64,000 bases of DNA from Sclerodactyla briareus (lineage: Eukaryota > Echinodermata > Holothuroidea > Dendrochirotida > Sclerodactylidae), in contig JAODTK010005562.1 of NCBI GenBank assembly GCA_026419785.1, positions 124,001 through 188,000 of the forward strand. Direction: 5' to 3'. The position numbers and the translations under genes are program-made. How positions within the stretch are numbered: the stretch's first letter is position 1; the number at the start of each line of letters is the position of its first letter. Positions 50,601-62,769 of the stretch are shown here, one piece after another. The notes under the pieces were generated by a model, which was not told the DNA's origin, did not search any database, and saw only the letters and a list, made by a program, of their open reading frames with translations.

Positions 50601-53600
50601 CCCCACTACACGAGGGCCCGGGCATATCCCTGAAATTTTTACGTTTAACTTTCTTTAATCGCTGATTTTTTGCCGGGTGTTTTTTGGCACATGGTGGAAC
50701 CGTTTTTCGGGACTAACCTCTCGTGGTTAGAGCCCTCAATGGAAAAAAAAAACCCCCAAACGCGAAATGGTTCAGTCATTAAATCGAGTGAGATCGACAT
50801 TGTCTCTGGTCCCTCCCCCGGCCCAACGCTGATTGCCTCAATAATTTTATATGCTTTTTTTTTGCTGGTTTACCCCCGCCCAGCCCCGATTTGTTAAGTT
50901 CAGGTTCCGAACTTTAGTCCCCCAAAGAAATCAATGCAAGTCCCATGGAACAGTTTGTTTGGGGTGTTGTGTGGGGTGTGGTTGTGTGTTGTGTTATTGT
51001 TTGGGTAATGGTGTGGTGTGGGTTGGTTGACGCCCCCCCTGGAATTTTGTTTTGTAACACGAATTAACTCGAACCTCCACCTTATTGGGATCCAGCTCAT
51101 ACTTTTGTAAATGGGGGGTGCCCCCCAAAATAATGGGAGTAAATAACCCTATTGTTTTTTTTTTTTTTTTTTCCGGGATCCCGCAAAAGTTCATCTGAAG
51201 GTTCCAACAAAAACTCAGGGCCAGTTCCCAAGGTTATCCACTAAAAGGCCTCTTGGGCCCTCTTCCCTTGGTTTTTGTGTGGTTTTGTTTTTTGGTTTTT
51301 TTTTAGTTTGGGAGTCCACTTTTAATGAAAAATGTGGATTATATCGAAGTTGAAAGTTTAATTTGCCCTTCCCTACCCCCAAAGGGAATTTTTTTACGAA
51401 GGTAACTTTTAAATAATTTAAAAATGAAAATCATATGTGTCCGTAACACACATTTTGAATTTGGATGGGTGCAGGTCCCGCTGCTGAAATTAAATCCACA
51501 AGCCTTACTTTGGAAAACCAGAGGTTGGCAGGCCAGAAACCAATCAGTACTCTCTTTTTTCTCCAACCAGATCTTGGAAAAATACTACTTGATGTTTTTT
51601 TTTTCCAAAAATGCAGTGCAGTTCCTCAAGCAATCGCATTTTTTTTTCTAGAATCTGTCAACCCAAAAAGTCACGATTTAAAATGTTCCCAAATGAGTGC
51701 CCCCCTCAATTGCAACTAAGAGGGAGCATCTAGAACCTACACAGCCTGCCAGGGCACCCCTGCTAATCGACCTGGGACCCACCTGCCTAAGGACCTTCAC
51801 GTGTTTGGTGGGGAAACATGTACCCTGGTTACTCCATCATGGGGAACAACACAATCAATTTAATAAGCCCTTTCACCTTTTTGGTAGAATCAAATGCTAA
51901 TCCGTTACAAATTTTTTTTGCTGTTATGGCATAAAAATGGTCCAATGTTAATTACGAGCAGTGGAAAAAAAAACTTTTTGTCCACCCGGCCCGTGGGCAA
52001 TTCATGCCAAACCCTCTTCAGGACAATTTACGTAAAAACACTGGTCCCCCTGTTTTTTCCCCCACAACTTTCAAAATCCGGTTGGTCCTATCGGGCCCTG
52101 TAATACCCAATAGTTAAAAATTTACCTAAATGTCCCAGTTTTTTCATCAGTTTGTCCCCCATTATTTTAAATTAATATAATAATGTTATTTCCTCAAATA
52201 AATTCAGTAAACATTTAAGATTACTACCTTGCCAAAATTGGTTTTCCAGTTTTTTTAAGTAACCTAAAAAGTTTTTTTTTTTATTGTGCTTTTTCTTCCA
52301 ACAAAAGACACGAGAAGTGCCCAATTTCCCGGCCATCGGGAAGGTCCCCCCCCTTGGGGCCCCAATGGGGGGGCCACTCCGCTCCAGTTGGTTCAACTTT
52401 TCAGACCAGGCCAAACCCCCATGATCCCTAATTGAAAATCCCTGTTGGCTTACGCCATAAAGCACAAAAACGAAGTCCCTTCTCGTTTTTTCAATAGATT
52501 GAAACACCAGAAGGTTTCCCCCACTATGGGGTCCCATTATTTCCCAAATGAAGGTTAAAAGGAAAGTTCGAAGGAAGTTCAAAGGTGGTTTTCACCAAAA
52601 ATTGTTAAAAAGAACCCTGCACAAACGAACACAATTTTTTTTCCATTAATGCCCACCCCCCCCCCCCCCCTAAACAAAATGTTCATCAGGAATATCTATA
52701 ATGAAAGTGAACAATAAAATTTCCCACCTTATTAAAACTACTTTTTTTTTTATTATGCTGCTTTTTCTCTCCAACCCACATACAACGAGAGCCATTTTTC
52801 GGCCACTGGGAGGTTCCCCCTTCTCGGACCAAGTCCCCCGCACTCACGCTTTAGTTTTTTTTTTTTTTTTTTTCAACGTGTTTTGAAAAACCTCACTTGC
52901 CCCCCCCCCCCATCCTCCCCCCCATACCCTAGGCCCAACCCCCCCCCCATTACCCCCCCCTAATGGAAAAACCCTCTGGCTACGGCCACTTTGGATGGAC
53001 GAGTCCTCGTCGTCCCACGAAAGAATTTGGGGGGACCCTGAATTAAACAGGTCATTTCAGGGTTTCAAATGAAGTCCAAAAAGCCTCTCAGGAAACTCAC
53101 ACCCCCCTCTAATTCCAGACCTCGCACGCACCCCCATGGCCCCACTTAAAATCCTCCTTTTACAGAGGAACAACCTAGAATTGCGTGTTGAATCGTAAAA
53201 GTGGTTTGTTTCTTAGTAACGATCCCGTGAATTTGAATTACTTTAGTTTGTTTTGCAGAAGCACCGGGGTCCCTGGTCCTCCCCCACAAAAAACCTGGGA
53301 AACCCCCCTAAGGTCAAATGTTGGTTCAAATATCAATCCACTAAAATGACGTTTTCACCGAGAACGAAAAAACGAAACATTCCATTGCGAACGCTCCCGC
53401 AATTTGAACTGTCCCCTTGTGGGGGGGGGGGGGGGGGGGGCCCCTATTGTTTTTTTTTAGCGCTTTTAAATGGGACCTTGACCCTGAACAACCTAAAACA
53501 AGAAAACGAAAATTTTCATCCCTCACTATAAACTTTGCAAAACCGACTAACATATAAAGAAACGTTGGAAAACAAACTTGCTATTCCTTTTACATAATCC

Positions 53601-55798
53601 GTTGGCTTGATAAGCCGGTTTCTTTTTGACTTTGCCAATGGTCCGTGACCTTTGAATTGCAACCAGAAAAGCCCAATTAGGGTTTCCATCCTCTTCCACC
53701 GAGGGCCCCGCCTACGTGGCCCCTATTTCGAAACACGATACCCTGCTTGCGTTCTTCAAATATTGGGTTTGTGGAACGCAGGGGGTTGGCGGCCCAACCC
53801 AATCAACACACGCCACAACCCAACAACACACACACATACATACAAACCACAGACACATCTAAACGCCAACAAAATTACAACAAACAACAAAAGCCACGGT
53901 TTGCAAAATGACTACAAAAGATTTTTCTTTGGCCCTTCGGCAGACGAATCCCGTATGGTTAATTTGGACTGTTCCGCGGAAGAATGTACGCAAAATATAA
54001 TCTCTGGTTTTTTGGGTTAGGAAATTTTAAAACCTAAACTCATATTTGTTTTTTTTTTTAAGTGGAATGGCCAATTTAATAAATTTTAGGAAACCGTTTT
54101 TTTTGAATTCCCACTGGGGGGGGGGGGGGAATGATCACATAGGCCCAAGCCCCCCAAATCAAAAAATATTAGGGGGATGTTTTAATGATTGTAAATCCTT
54201 CCATGAAACACCCCTCTTTTAATCTCCTTCCCCATTTTGCCCGGGTGACCTACGTCCCAACTCAATAATCTGATAATAGGTCCCCCCACTGAAGGACCAT
54301 TTTTTGCTGAATGTTTCATGGTTTGTATCCGCACAGCAACTCCGTTCCGGGAACGTCAAACTGGAACGTTCATTTGAACTTCAACGTCAAGATTAACATT
54401 GAATGAATTGAACAATAGGAAACCTCCACCCTCCACATTCCCATGGCTTAGTTCATACAAGGTCCAAGAATAAATTGTTTTCGTTTGAACGTTTTTGAAA
54501 TTGATAACTAAACAGTAAACGTTCAGAACGAGGGTTTCCAACTCAGATAGAAAGACTTTTTTCACTGAAAGTTTTGTTTATGGAACGAATACTTCCAGGC
54601 CTTGTTCTTTTGTCAACGTTTTTTTTGGGTAAAAGAATGTTTTGCCTGGGGTTGGGCTGAACGTTTTTGCGACTGAAACGTCCGTCCACCTGTGGTGAAC
54701 ATAAAACTCCCCAGGTGAAGCGACGCCGTTTTTTTTTTTCGAGACACCGTTTTAAATCCTACGTTTTTTTTACGTTTTCCCCACTGGAAACTAGAATTGA
54801 CCATTCGATTTGCCGGACTGGGGTAAAGGCCCCTACCCGAAATATGGTTTCCCCGCCCCCTTTTTTTGCCCGAGTATTTAGTTTAGTCATTTACGTCATT
54901 TTTAACAAACAATTCCCACTCTTGTTTTCCCATATTGCCTAAGCCTTTGCAATCCTAGAGTGAAAACTAAGGCTTAATTTTTGATAATTAACATAATATT
55001 CCCAAACTCACAGTGGCCATTGCCTAATTTCATTGCTGAATCCACATAGGCGCCCCAAAGAATAGAAAACCCCCAATCATTGTTTTGAGAAAGTATGGAT
55101 TATAGGCCACCAAAATAGTATCCATTTTGCATTTCCCCGGTTTAATGACCGAAAAAGAAAAGGGAATCTGTTTTTTTACTTGAACTATCATTTTTGTTTG
55201 ACGGCCACAAGTACGACGAGTTAAAGGTGGTGTTTTGTTTTTAATTTGTAAAAAGTTTTTAATTTATTCCTCTATTTTTGCCCCTGCCTTTAAATAATAT
55301 GATGCGATTATTTTTCGGTTGAAATTTTTTTTTTTGGGAAAGGCTCCTTTTGGTTGCAAGCTTAGAGGTTTGGGAAAATATTTTTAGGCAAGTAAAATCA
55401 ATTACGCATAGTTTTGCCCGTTTCCTTTTTTTCACTGCATTTCAAGAACATCCACTTATTCCGCTCAGTCCCCTTTTGCCAAGACAGGCGTGCCATGGTG
55501 GGTTAATAGTCCCCCCGCATGCATGAGAACGTCCGACAAATGATGAAGGGAATTTTGGCAATTTGCCCTTGACAGCTATTTTCCCGAACAATTGCAAGCC
55601 CAGTTTTGTCAGTACCAACTAATTGTTTAACTTTAATACTTTTTTTTTAATTGAACGACTTTCCCCCTGGGAGACATTTTGACAAACATTCCCTGGCATA
55701 AAAATTCGTTTCCACCTGGTCTAGGAAAACCCTAGTCCCCCGTCCCCGAGTCCCACTCGAAACCCCCCGAGCTTCCGCCGACCGAACTTCCTTCAAAA
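35620..55798 (+). other. Error-stretched duplicate of blocks A and B (probable raw long-read gap fill)
   Basis: This 20.2-kb block is colinear with A (25190-35620) followed by B (56755-61996), about 15.7 kb in all, but about 29% longer. Extra bases are scattered every few positions and are mainly T and C runs, with far fewer A or G runs. Anchors in the B part: 49510 with 57105, 50940 with 58215, 52320 with 59275, 53820 with 60420, 54117 with 60676, 55487 with 61742. Both outer borders switch abruptly to cleaner sequence. The LINE and repeat images inside are not independent insertions. None of its open frames should be taken as genes. Best explained as one uncorrected, single-strand long read placed in a gap between overlapping contigs. 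Confidence 0.92.
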
Positions 55799-56377
55799 GT
55801 TGGTCGCCATCGCCTTCATGCGTTCAGTTTGCAGACGTGTAAATGATTATCGTAATATTATTCTTTGTATGTCTCTCAAAATAAATTACTGGAGCCCAAT
55901 ATGTCTTTCCTCCTCGTATTTTCCTATTCGGTTATAGCCCAAGTATTAATAGTGACCTGTAAGGTGCCCATCTCCGCGTCCGTCAGTCTGTCAGGAATGA
56001 TGCGATTGCTTTCCGCGAATCGTTTCTACGGAGCGTGGTCATTCATTTGGTGGGCATTTATGTGATCTTCTTCATCTAGGGTTTTTTGGATCACCATGAG
56101 GATGCAGCACAGAAAAACATTTGCATAGATCAGTTGTCCGTGAGATAATGGCCATTGAATCCATTTAGTGCAAGTTGTTATCTCAGCTTCTTGGACACCT
56201 AACCGACTTTCTTTCACTGGCATTAGTTGAGTCTGTTTCTGGGGAGAAGCAGTCTAGGAAACAAACTCACCTCCCCCGCTATCCAAACAATTGTTGTCCA
56301 AGGTTTTGCATGGTAGGCATACAGCGGAGTCTGCTGCAGGGTCCGCAGAAGAGTAACAGGTGCGTAAGCCCGTAAGA

Positions 56378-56380
<3 letters not shown>

Positions 56381-56417
<37 letters not shown>
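56381..56417 (+). repeat. G-tract, 37 G
   Basis: Uninterrupted run of 37 G. The matching tracts at 35255-35265 and 48563-48581 are 11 and 19 G, so the true length is unknown. Confidence 0.9.
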
Positions 56418-56754
56418 CTTGCAACCCCCCAAGGCCAATATTTCAGCAAAAAATTAGGGCAGTGGCTGATAGTTTTTCGGACAACCGAATAAAATATTAA
56501 CAGTTTATTTTTCGGGCAAATCATCTACAGCCCCTAGATATAAGCGGGCTCTACGCCAATGAAGGAGTAAACCTACCCTGTTAGGATGCTTGGGGAAAAT
56601 CCGGTTGCCGGTAATTAATAGTCTTGTGAATATCGTCGACTTGTGAATATCATGCCACATACCTAATTTTTCAAATCCGCTATAGACTGTTAAATCAATC
56701 TCGGGGAAACCCCCTATAGGGGACGGGACCGGCAACGAAGATTTATGTCGAATA

Positions 56755-57125
56755 TACAGCCTAAATCGCTATACACGGTTACCCATTCATCCAATATAGA
56801 AATCATCCAGAACTTCATATTTGCAGGGCATTAGTTATTGATGCTGCATACAGATCTACTTGCTATTTAACACCTACAATGGGAAGATCTTGGAGCATAT
56901 ACTGATATACCTGTGTAGGAGACATTAGATGACAATCGGAGGTTGTAGACGCGCTAGTTTTCATCCACGTCAGTGTGGGGCTGGGGGTGTCTGGACATTC
57001 TGCCGTTCAATTTAGTTTTCAGATTCTGATAGTTTACCACATTTTAGGGAATTAATTCATAACCCGTCTATTTGTAATCGTATGCAGATATTTTTGTAAA
57101 CGACCAGGGACCGGTCTTGACAAGT
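56755..57125. other. No recognised feature
   Basis: Non-coding AT-rich sequence. Confidence 0.4.
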
Positions 57126-57245
57126 GTTGGAGGGGCTCGAGGCCGGCCTCGGCCTCGAGGCCAGTTTTTGGCGGTCCGGCCCTCGTCCCTCGCGGCTGGC
57201 GCCTCGGAGCTCCGGCCTCGAGTTTTGGGCCGCGGCCGGACAATA
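57126..57245. repeat. GC-rich block of nested CTCGAG palindromes
   Basis: CTCGAG occurs repeatedly with GGCCGGCC and GGCCTCGAGG, giving overlapping self-complementary segments within 120 bp, in otherwise AT-rich DNA. Stretched image at 49557-49730. Open frames across it are a by-product of base composition. Confidence 0.7.
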
Positions 57246-58210
57246 TTTTTTTGCATTTAAAATAAAGAAACAATGAAAATTTTTCTGTCCCGAAAATGAT
57301 GCTTCAGGATTTGTTTGAATTTCGCGACAATTTGAACTATACGTATATCCATACTCGGTATCACCCAAAACTGCCGATAAATGTACTGGCGCTGCTCTCG
57401 GCCCGCCTTGCAATTCCCCAGTGGCAGTGTTAGAGTCTCCGGCTGCCTAGCGAGCTTGACGGGTCATCGACATCTTACTTCCTGAATGGCCTTGCACTGC
57501 AAAGTGCACATATATACGCATATGTCAGCTTTGTGGTACAAGCAGTGGAATCCTGAACATGGCGCGGCCCACGTGAACACTCCCTCACTATCGCCCCTAG
57601 AGTCGTAGTAGAGTAGCGAGATGAAATTCTAGTCTCCATGCTAAAACTGCGCATAGCCTTGACCAATAAAATAGAAGAATTGGGGTTGGTGGTTTTTTTT
57701 TTTTCCCACGGGTTTTTTTTTTTTTCTGCATATCGTGAATGTGTTTTATAATTCAATATAAATTTATATATGTAGATCTGTAGTGTGTACATGGAACGTT
57801 CAACCACAATTATTATGATTCCTTATGCATTATATACCACATATATGGTATTATATTAGGGTCTGTCTTCGCCAGCGCTGCAGCCGCCGACGGAATATTT
57901 TTCTTGTTAGCGCGATAACTCTCCCGAGTCGCCACACTATCACATGAGGGGCGGGGCATATCCGGATTTTGACGTTACTTCTTTATCGCTGATTGCGTGT
58001 TTGGAAGCATGGTGATCGTTTTAGGACTAACTCTCGTGTTAGCCTCATGGGGACCCCACCCGAACTCAGTCATTATCGAATGAGATCGACATTGTCTCTC
58101 CCGGCACACGCTGATTGCTCAAATATTTGGATAATGCGTTGCTGGTTTACCCGCAAGGCGAGGGGAGTAGTTCATGGTCGACTTTAGTCAAAGGAATCTA
58201 GAGTCATTGG
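57246..58210. other. No recognised feature
   Basis: No coding, RNA or named repeat signal; contains two T-runs near 57693-57725 that look like sequence-quality artefacts. Confidence 0.4.
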
Positions 58211-58212
58211 AC

Positions 58213-58420
58213 AGTGGTTGCGGGGGGTGTGTGTGTGTGTGTGGTGTGGGTGTGTAGGTGTATGTGTGGTGTGTTGGTGACGCCTGGATGTTACACGATA
58301 ACTCGACTCCAACCTTAGGATCAAGCTCATTACTTGGTATGTGGTGTCCCCATTAATGAGTAATGATCCCTATTGGTTTCGGTCAGGTTAAAGGTCATCT
58401 TGAGGTCAACAACTGCAGGG
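58213..58420 (+). repeat. (GT)n microsatellite leading into a family 1 repeat
   Basis: GT-rich run 58220-58275 followed directly by 'gacgcctgg', 'cacgataactcgactcc', 'aagctcattacttggtatg' and 'taaaggtcatcttgaggtca'. It shows the usual left edge of family 1. Confidence 0.8.
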
Positions 58421-59190
58421 CAGTAAAGGTATCACTAGCCTCTTGGCCTCTCTGGTTTGGTTTTGTTGTTAGGTTTGAGTCACTGTATGATTTGGATTGA
58501 TATCGAGAATGTAGTGCCTTAGCCAAGAAGAGGGATTTTACTGAATGAACTGTTATAGATTAAAAAAAATATATGTGTCGACATACACACCATGATTGTG
58601 TGATGGCAGGTCATCTGCTGATTTAAATCCACAGCTACTTGGAAGCCAGAGGGTGCAGCCAGAATCAAAGTACTCTGCTTTCTCCACAGATGGCTGGAAT
58701 ACGTGAGTTTCAACTCAGTGCAGTGTCCTCAGCATCTAATTTTCTAGAATCCTGTCAAACAAAATCACGATAAAAATGTTCACAAATGAGCCTCAAATTG
58801 CACAGAGAGCATCCAGAAAACCACAGCTCCAGGGCCCTAAAGGCGAGGCCCTGGACCCACGACCGAAAGGGATCGTGTGGGAAAACCTGTATGTTACTCA
58901 TCAGTGAGAACACACATATCAAGTATAAGCTTTGGGTAGAAATCTGGCTACTCCGTACCATGTGAGTATGCATAAAAAGGTCAAATGTATACGCGCAGTG
59001 AAAATTTCTTGGTCCACCAAGGAGGGCATTAAGGAAAACTTCAGGGAAATTTAGTAAAAACAATGTCTGTCACAAAACTGCATGCGTGTTTTGTCGCCTG
59101 TAGACATAGTAATTATCCTATGTCAGTTCATCAGTGTCATTAATTAAATAATATAATATGTTATTTCTCAAAATAAATTACAGTAAAATT
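58421..59190. other. No recognised feature
   Basis: Non-coding by eye. Confidence 0.4.
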
Positions 59191-59229
59191 TAAGATTACT
59201 ATTGCAAAATTGTACGTTAGTATAAACTT

Positions 59230-60140
59230 TTTTTTATTGGGCTCTCTCAACAAAATTAACGAGAAATGCCATTCCCGGCCATCTGGGAGGTCTGGGAGGC
59301 CAAGGTGGCACTCCGCTCAGTTGGTCAACTTCCAGACCATGGCACCGCAATGATCCCCTAATGGAAAATCTGTTGCTACGCCATGAAGACGAGTCTCGTC
59401 GTTCAAAGATTGACCCAGAAGGTCCTAGGTCATTAATGTCAAATGAGGGTAAAAAGGAAGTTGGAAGGAGTCAAGTTTTTCACCAGAGATTAGATGCACA
59501 AACGAACACAATTTTCATTATGCCAACCCCGAAACTGTTTCATCATGGAAAGAGATATAAATAAGTGGACAATACAATTGTCCACTAGTAACTTAACTTT
59601 GTATTATGCTTTCTTCTCCAACAAAATACACGATAAGGTGCCATTATCCGGCCATCTTGGAGGTCTCCTCGAAAGACCAAGGTCGCGACTCCGCTTAGTT
59701 GTTCACCGTGTTGAAAACAACCTCACTTGCCCCCCCCCACTTCCAGACCTAGGCAACCCCCATGACCCCCTAGGGAGAAAACCCTGCTAACGCCACTGAT
59801 GACGAGTCTCGTCTCGTCGTCACGAAGAATTGACCCTGACGTCCAAGGTCCCATTAGGTCAAATGAAGTCAAAAGCTCGAAGGAAACTCACCCCCCTCTA
59901 TTCCAGACTCGGCACCCCCATGGCCTACTGAAAATCTCCTTTTTACAGAGGACAAAACCAGAACTTGCGTGTGATATGTAGTGTTCTAAGTACTCCAGTG
60001 AATTTGACTTATTAGTTGTTTGCAAGAAGACGGGTCTGGTCGTCACAAAAACTGACCCCGAAGGTCAAATGTTTGTCCAAAGCTCACCTCCTAAATGAAG
60101 TTCACCTAGACGAACGAAACTTCCATGGCGGACGTCGCAT
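59230..60140 (+). repeat. Three degenerate tandem units with a GACGAGTCTCGTC hairpin motif
   Basis: Units at about 59230-59560, 59590-59890 and 59890-60140. Shared landmarks: 'ccggccatct.ggaggtct', 'gaccaaggt', 'actccgct.agttg', 'aatggaaaatc', 'gacgagtctcgtc' (59388-59400 and 59801-59813; altered near 60029), 'attgaccc.ga.gtcc' and 'gtcaaatg'. Stretched image at 52290-53400. Confidence 0.7.
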
Positions 60141-60417
60141 TGAAATGTCTTGGGCCCTATGTTGAGCTTATTACCTTGCCCTGACACCTAAAACAATACG
60201 ATTCTCCTCCTCTATCGCAACCACCTACATAATAAGAACTTGAAATACTTGCATTCATTACCTATCGTGCTGATAAGCTTCTTAGACTTAGCCATGTCGG
60301 ACCTTGAATTGGCAACCCAGAAGCAATAGGGTTCATCCCCACATGACAACTACGTGCCTATTTCTAACACGATAATGCTTTGCGTTCTTCCGATAGTGGG
60401 TTATGCCCAGGGGTGCC
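60141..60417. other. Spacer, possibly part of a minus-strand repeat unit
   Basis: No gene. Read on the minus strand, sequence after the CA run shows 'ggcacccctgggcat', loosely like the left edge of family 1. Confidence 0.35.
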
Positions 60418-60508
60418 ACCCCCACACACGCACACACAACCAACACACACACACACACACACAACATACATACACGCACGCCACATATACGCACACAAAT
60501 AACACCAA
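60418..60508. repeat. (CA)n microsatellite
   Basis: About 90 bp of CA-rich repeats with CAT and CG interruptions; opposite in orientation to the GT run at 58220. Confidence 0.9.
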
Positions 60509-60839
60509 ATTGCCGGTGCAATGACTACAAAGATTCCTTTTGCCTTCGCAACGAATCAAGTATGGTATTTGGACTTCCGGGATGGTACCAAACATTAATC
60601 CTGTTTGGTAGAATTTACTACTACTACTCATATGTTTAAGTGAATGGGCATTAAGACTGGTACCGTTTGATCAATGGGGGGGGGGGGGGGAATGATCACA
60701 GTAGTCCGATTCCCCCAACAAGCACATTTGGGGGTGTATGATGTATCCATGGACCCCCTCTTAATCCTTTCATTTTCGTGGAAGACTACGTCCACCATAA
60801 TCTGATAATAGGCATCTGAATGGACCATTTGCTTAATGT

Positions 60840-61260
60840 TCATTGGTTGTAGACGCACAAGCACCTCCTTTCCGGGAACGCCCAAACTGGAACGTTCATT
60901 GAACTCAAAGTCAAGATTAACATTTGATGAATGACATAGGAACGTCACCTCACATTCCAGGGCTATGTTCATACAAGGTCAAGAATCCCTTGTTCGTTGA
61001 ACTTTTGAAATGATAACTACGTAACGTTCAAGAACTAGGTTCACTCAAGATAGAAAACGTTCACTGAAGTTATTATGACCGATCCTTCAGCGTTCTTGTC
61101 AACGTTGTATACTGTTGCTGGAGGTTGGCTGAACGTGCGACTGAACGTCGTCCACCTGTGAACATAAACCCAAGGTGAGCGAAACCGTTTTCGAGCCAAC
61201 GTTTATCTACGTTTACGTTCACTGAACGTAGATTGAACATTCGATGCCGGACTGGGTAGG
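60840..61260. repeat. Cluster of ACGTTC/GAACGT motifs
   Basis: At least ten occurrences of AACGTTC, ACGTTC, GAACGT or close variants in about 400 bp (for example near 60891, 61022, 61056, 61091, 61131, 61142, 61214). Both orientations occur, so many can pair. No coding signal. Confidence 0.65.
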
Positions 61261-62180
61261 GTAGGACTACCAGATATGGGTCGGCTGCGAGTATTAGTCA
61301 TTAGTCATTGACAACAATTCACTCTTGTCCATATTGCCTAAGCTTCGATCCTAGAGTGAACTAAGCTTAATTTGAATAATACCAATAATATCCCAAAACT
61401 ACAGTGCATTGTTATCATGCTATCACATAGGGCAGATAGAAACCCCCATCTTTGAGAAAGAAAGTAGGGATTATAGGCACCAGGTATTATTGCATGTCGT
61501 TACTGACCGAAGAAAGGGATATGTTAATTGAACATCAATGTGACGGCCACAATACGGACGAGTAGGTGTGTAGTAAGTTAATTATCTGCCCTATTTGCCT
61601 GTTATAATAATTATTCAGATTCAGGTGATTTGAAAGGCTCCTTTGTGGCAGCTAGAGGTTGGAATTTAGCAAGGAATCAATACGCAAGTTGCGTTCTTGT
61701 CACTGCACTTCAAAGAACATCACTATCCCTACAGTCTTGGCAGCAGGCGTGCATGGTGTATAGTCTCATGCATGAGGTCGATGATGAGGATGCAATTTGC
61801 TGACAGCTTTCCGACAATTGCAAGCCCAGTGTGTCAGTCAAACTATTGGGTAAACTATGACTACTTTTTATTATTGAAACGAATTCGGGGAGGACATTGA
61901 CAAACAATTCCTGCAGTATTCTTCCACCCTGGTCTAGGACCGAAGTCCCAGTCCGAAGTCATCGAAGCCGAGCTCGCGGACGAATTCCTTAAAAGTGGCG
62001 CCACCTATGCATAGAATTCACTGTGGAGCCCCACCAAACACAAAAACGTTATCATAACATGTTGAAGCGAGTTTCTAAACTCTCAATAAACGTTAATTGT
62101 GTGGTGTTATGTTATCAGGACATTTCTATGGCGATTTCCTTCGACGCGGAGCATGTTTTCAACGCATAATAATGTTATAA
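61261..62180. other. Non-coding; right border of the duplicated locus at about 61996
   Basis: No recognised gene or named repeat. After 61996 there is no counterpart in the stretched copy. Confidence 0.5.
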
Positions 62181-62187
62181 TATTGTA

Positions 62188-62400
62188 TTGACAGGGGCGT
62201 ACCCAGCCCTGGAGCCCGTGTGAGCGAAGTTATGAACATTTCCTCAAACTTCAAGCGCGCATACCCGCAATCCAAGCGAATTAAGCGCGGAACCATAGGT
62301 TGGCGCGTCGCGTACGAAGAAAAAGTACCTCTTAGATAATCGGACATGACAAGCAGACGCTTCCCAGTGCCAGGCCTTGCCAATGACACAGATAATTTCC
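62188..62400. other. Possible end of a DNA transposon (hAT-like start)
   Basis: ACAGGGGCGTACCCAGCC at about 62191 resembles the CAGGGGCG(T/G)A(C/G)CCAG terminus often seen at hAT-derived elements. I see no matching inverted end or 8-bp target duplication, so this is weak. Confidence 0.25.
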
Positions 62401-62439
62401 TATGACTCGTCGTTACAGGACGTGCAATTATTCATAATT

Positions 62440-62760
62440 TATAATAATTTCTTTCTTTTTTCTTTCTCCATATAATTCTTTCAGTTTTCTTATTCTCTTC
62501 CATGTTTCATTTTGTTTTTTCTATTCCTCTTTCTTTACCCGGAATTCCCTCCTCCGTTGTCTCCTCTGACCATTGACCCCCCCCCCCCCCATCCTCTTTC
62601 TTCGTTTCCACTTTCCCCCTCTCATTATAGGTATTTCTCGCTCTTCTCCGTTCCCCGTGTTACTTCACTCTCGCCCCCGCTCTCCCCCACCGTTCCGGTC
62701 CTCTCCGTGATCCCCTCTTCCTCCTTCTGTCTTTCTAATTTTCATAATGTTGCGAAATTT
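62440..62760 (+). repeat. Polypyrimidine tract, ~300 bp
   Basis: Almost entirely C and T with few purines, including a C run near 62577-62590. The proline/serine-rich open frame across it results from composition. Confidence 0.8.
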
Positions 62761-62769
62761 CAAAGTTTG

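Larger units (their letters stand above)
55798..61996 (+). other. Block B: second (cleaner) copy of the right part of the locus
   Basis: Starts with about 0.95 kb shared with the end of block A, then continues alone. All of it is mirrored in stretched form at 47780-55798. No gene is recognised; contents are repeats and simple sequence, listed separately. Accuracy at its left end is doubtful. Confidence 0.9.

Noticed and set aside
35620-55798. Numerous open frames (up to 166 residues) and apparent extra LINE copies
   Set aside because: The block is a stretched image of neighbouring sequence. Frames are rich in Phe/Pro/Gly/Lys from homopolymer runs, and element images are not independent insertions.
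25190-61996. Genuine segmental duplication or tandem triplication
   Set aside because: One copy is uniformly about 29% longer with pyrimidine insertions at nearly every few bases, and the A + AB + B arrangement fits a gap-fill artefact better.
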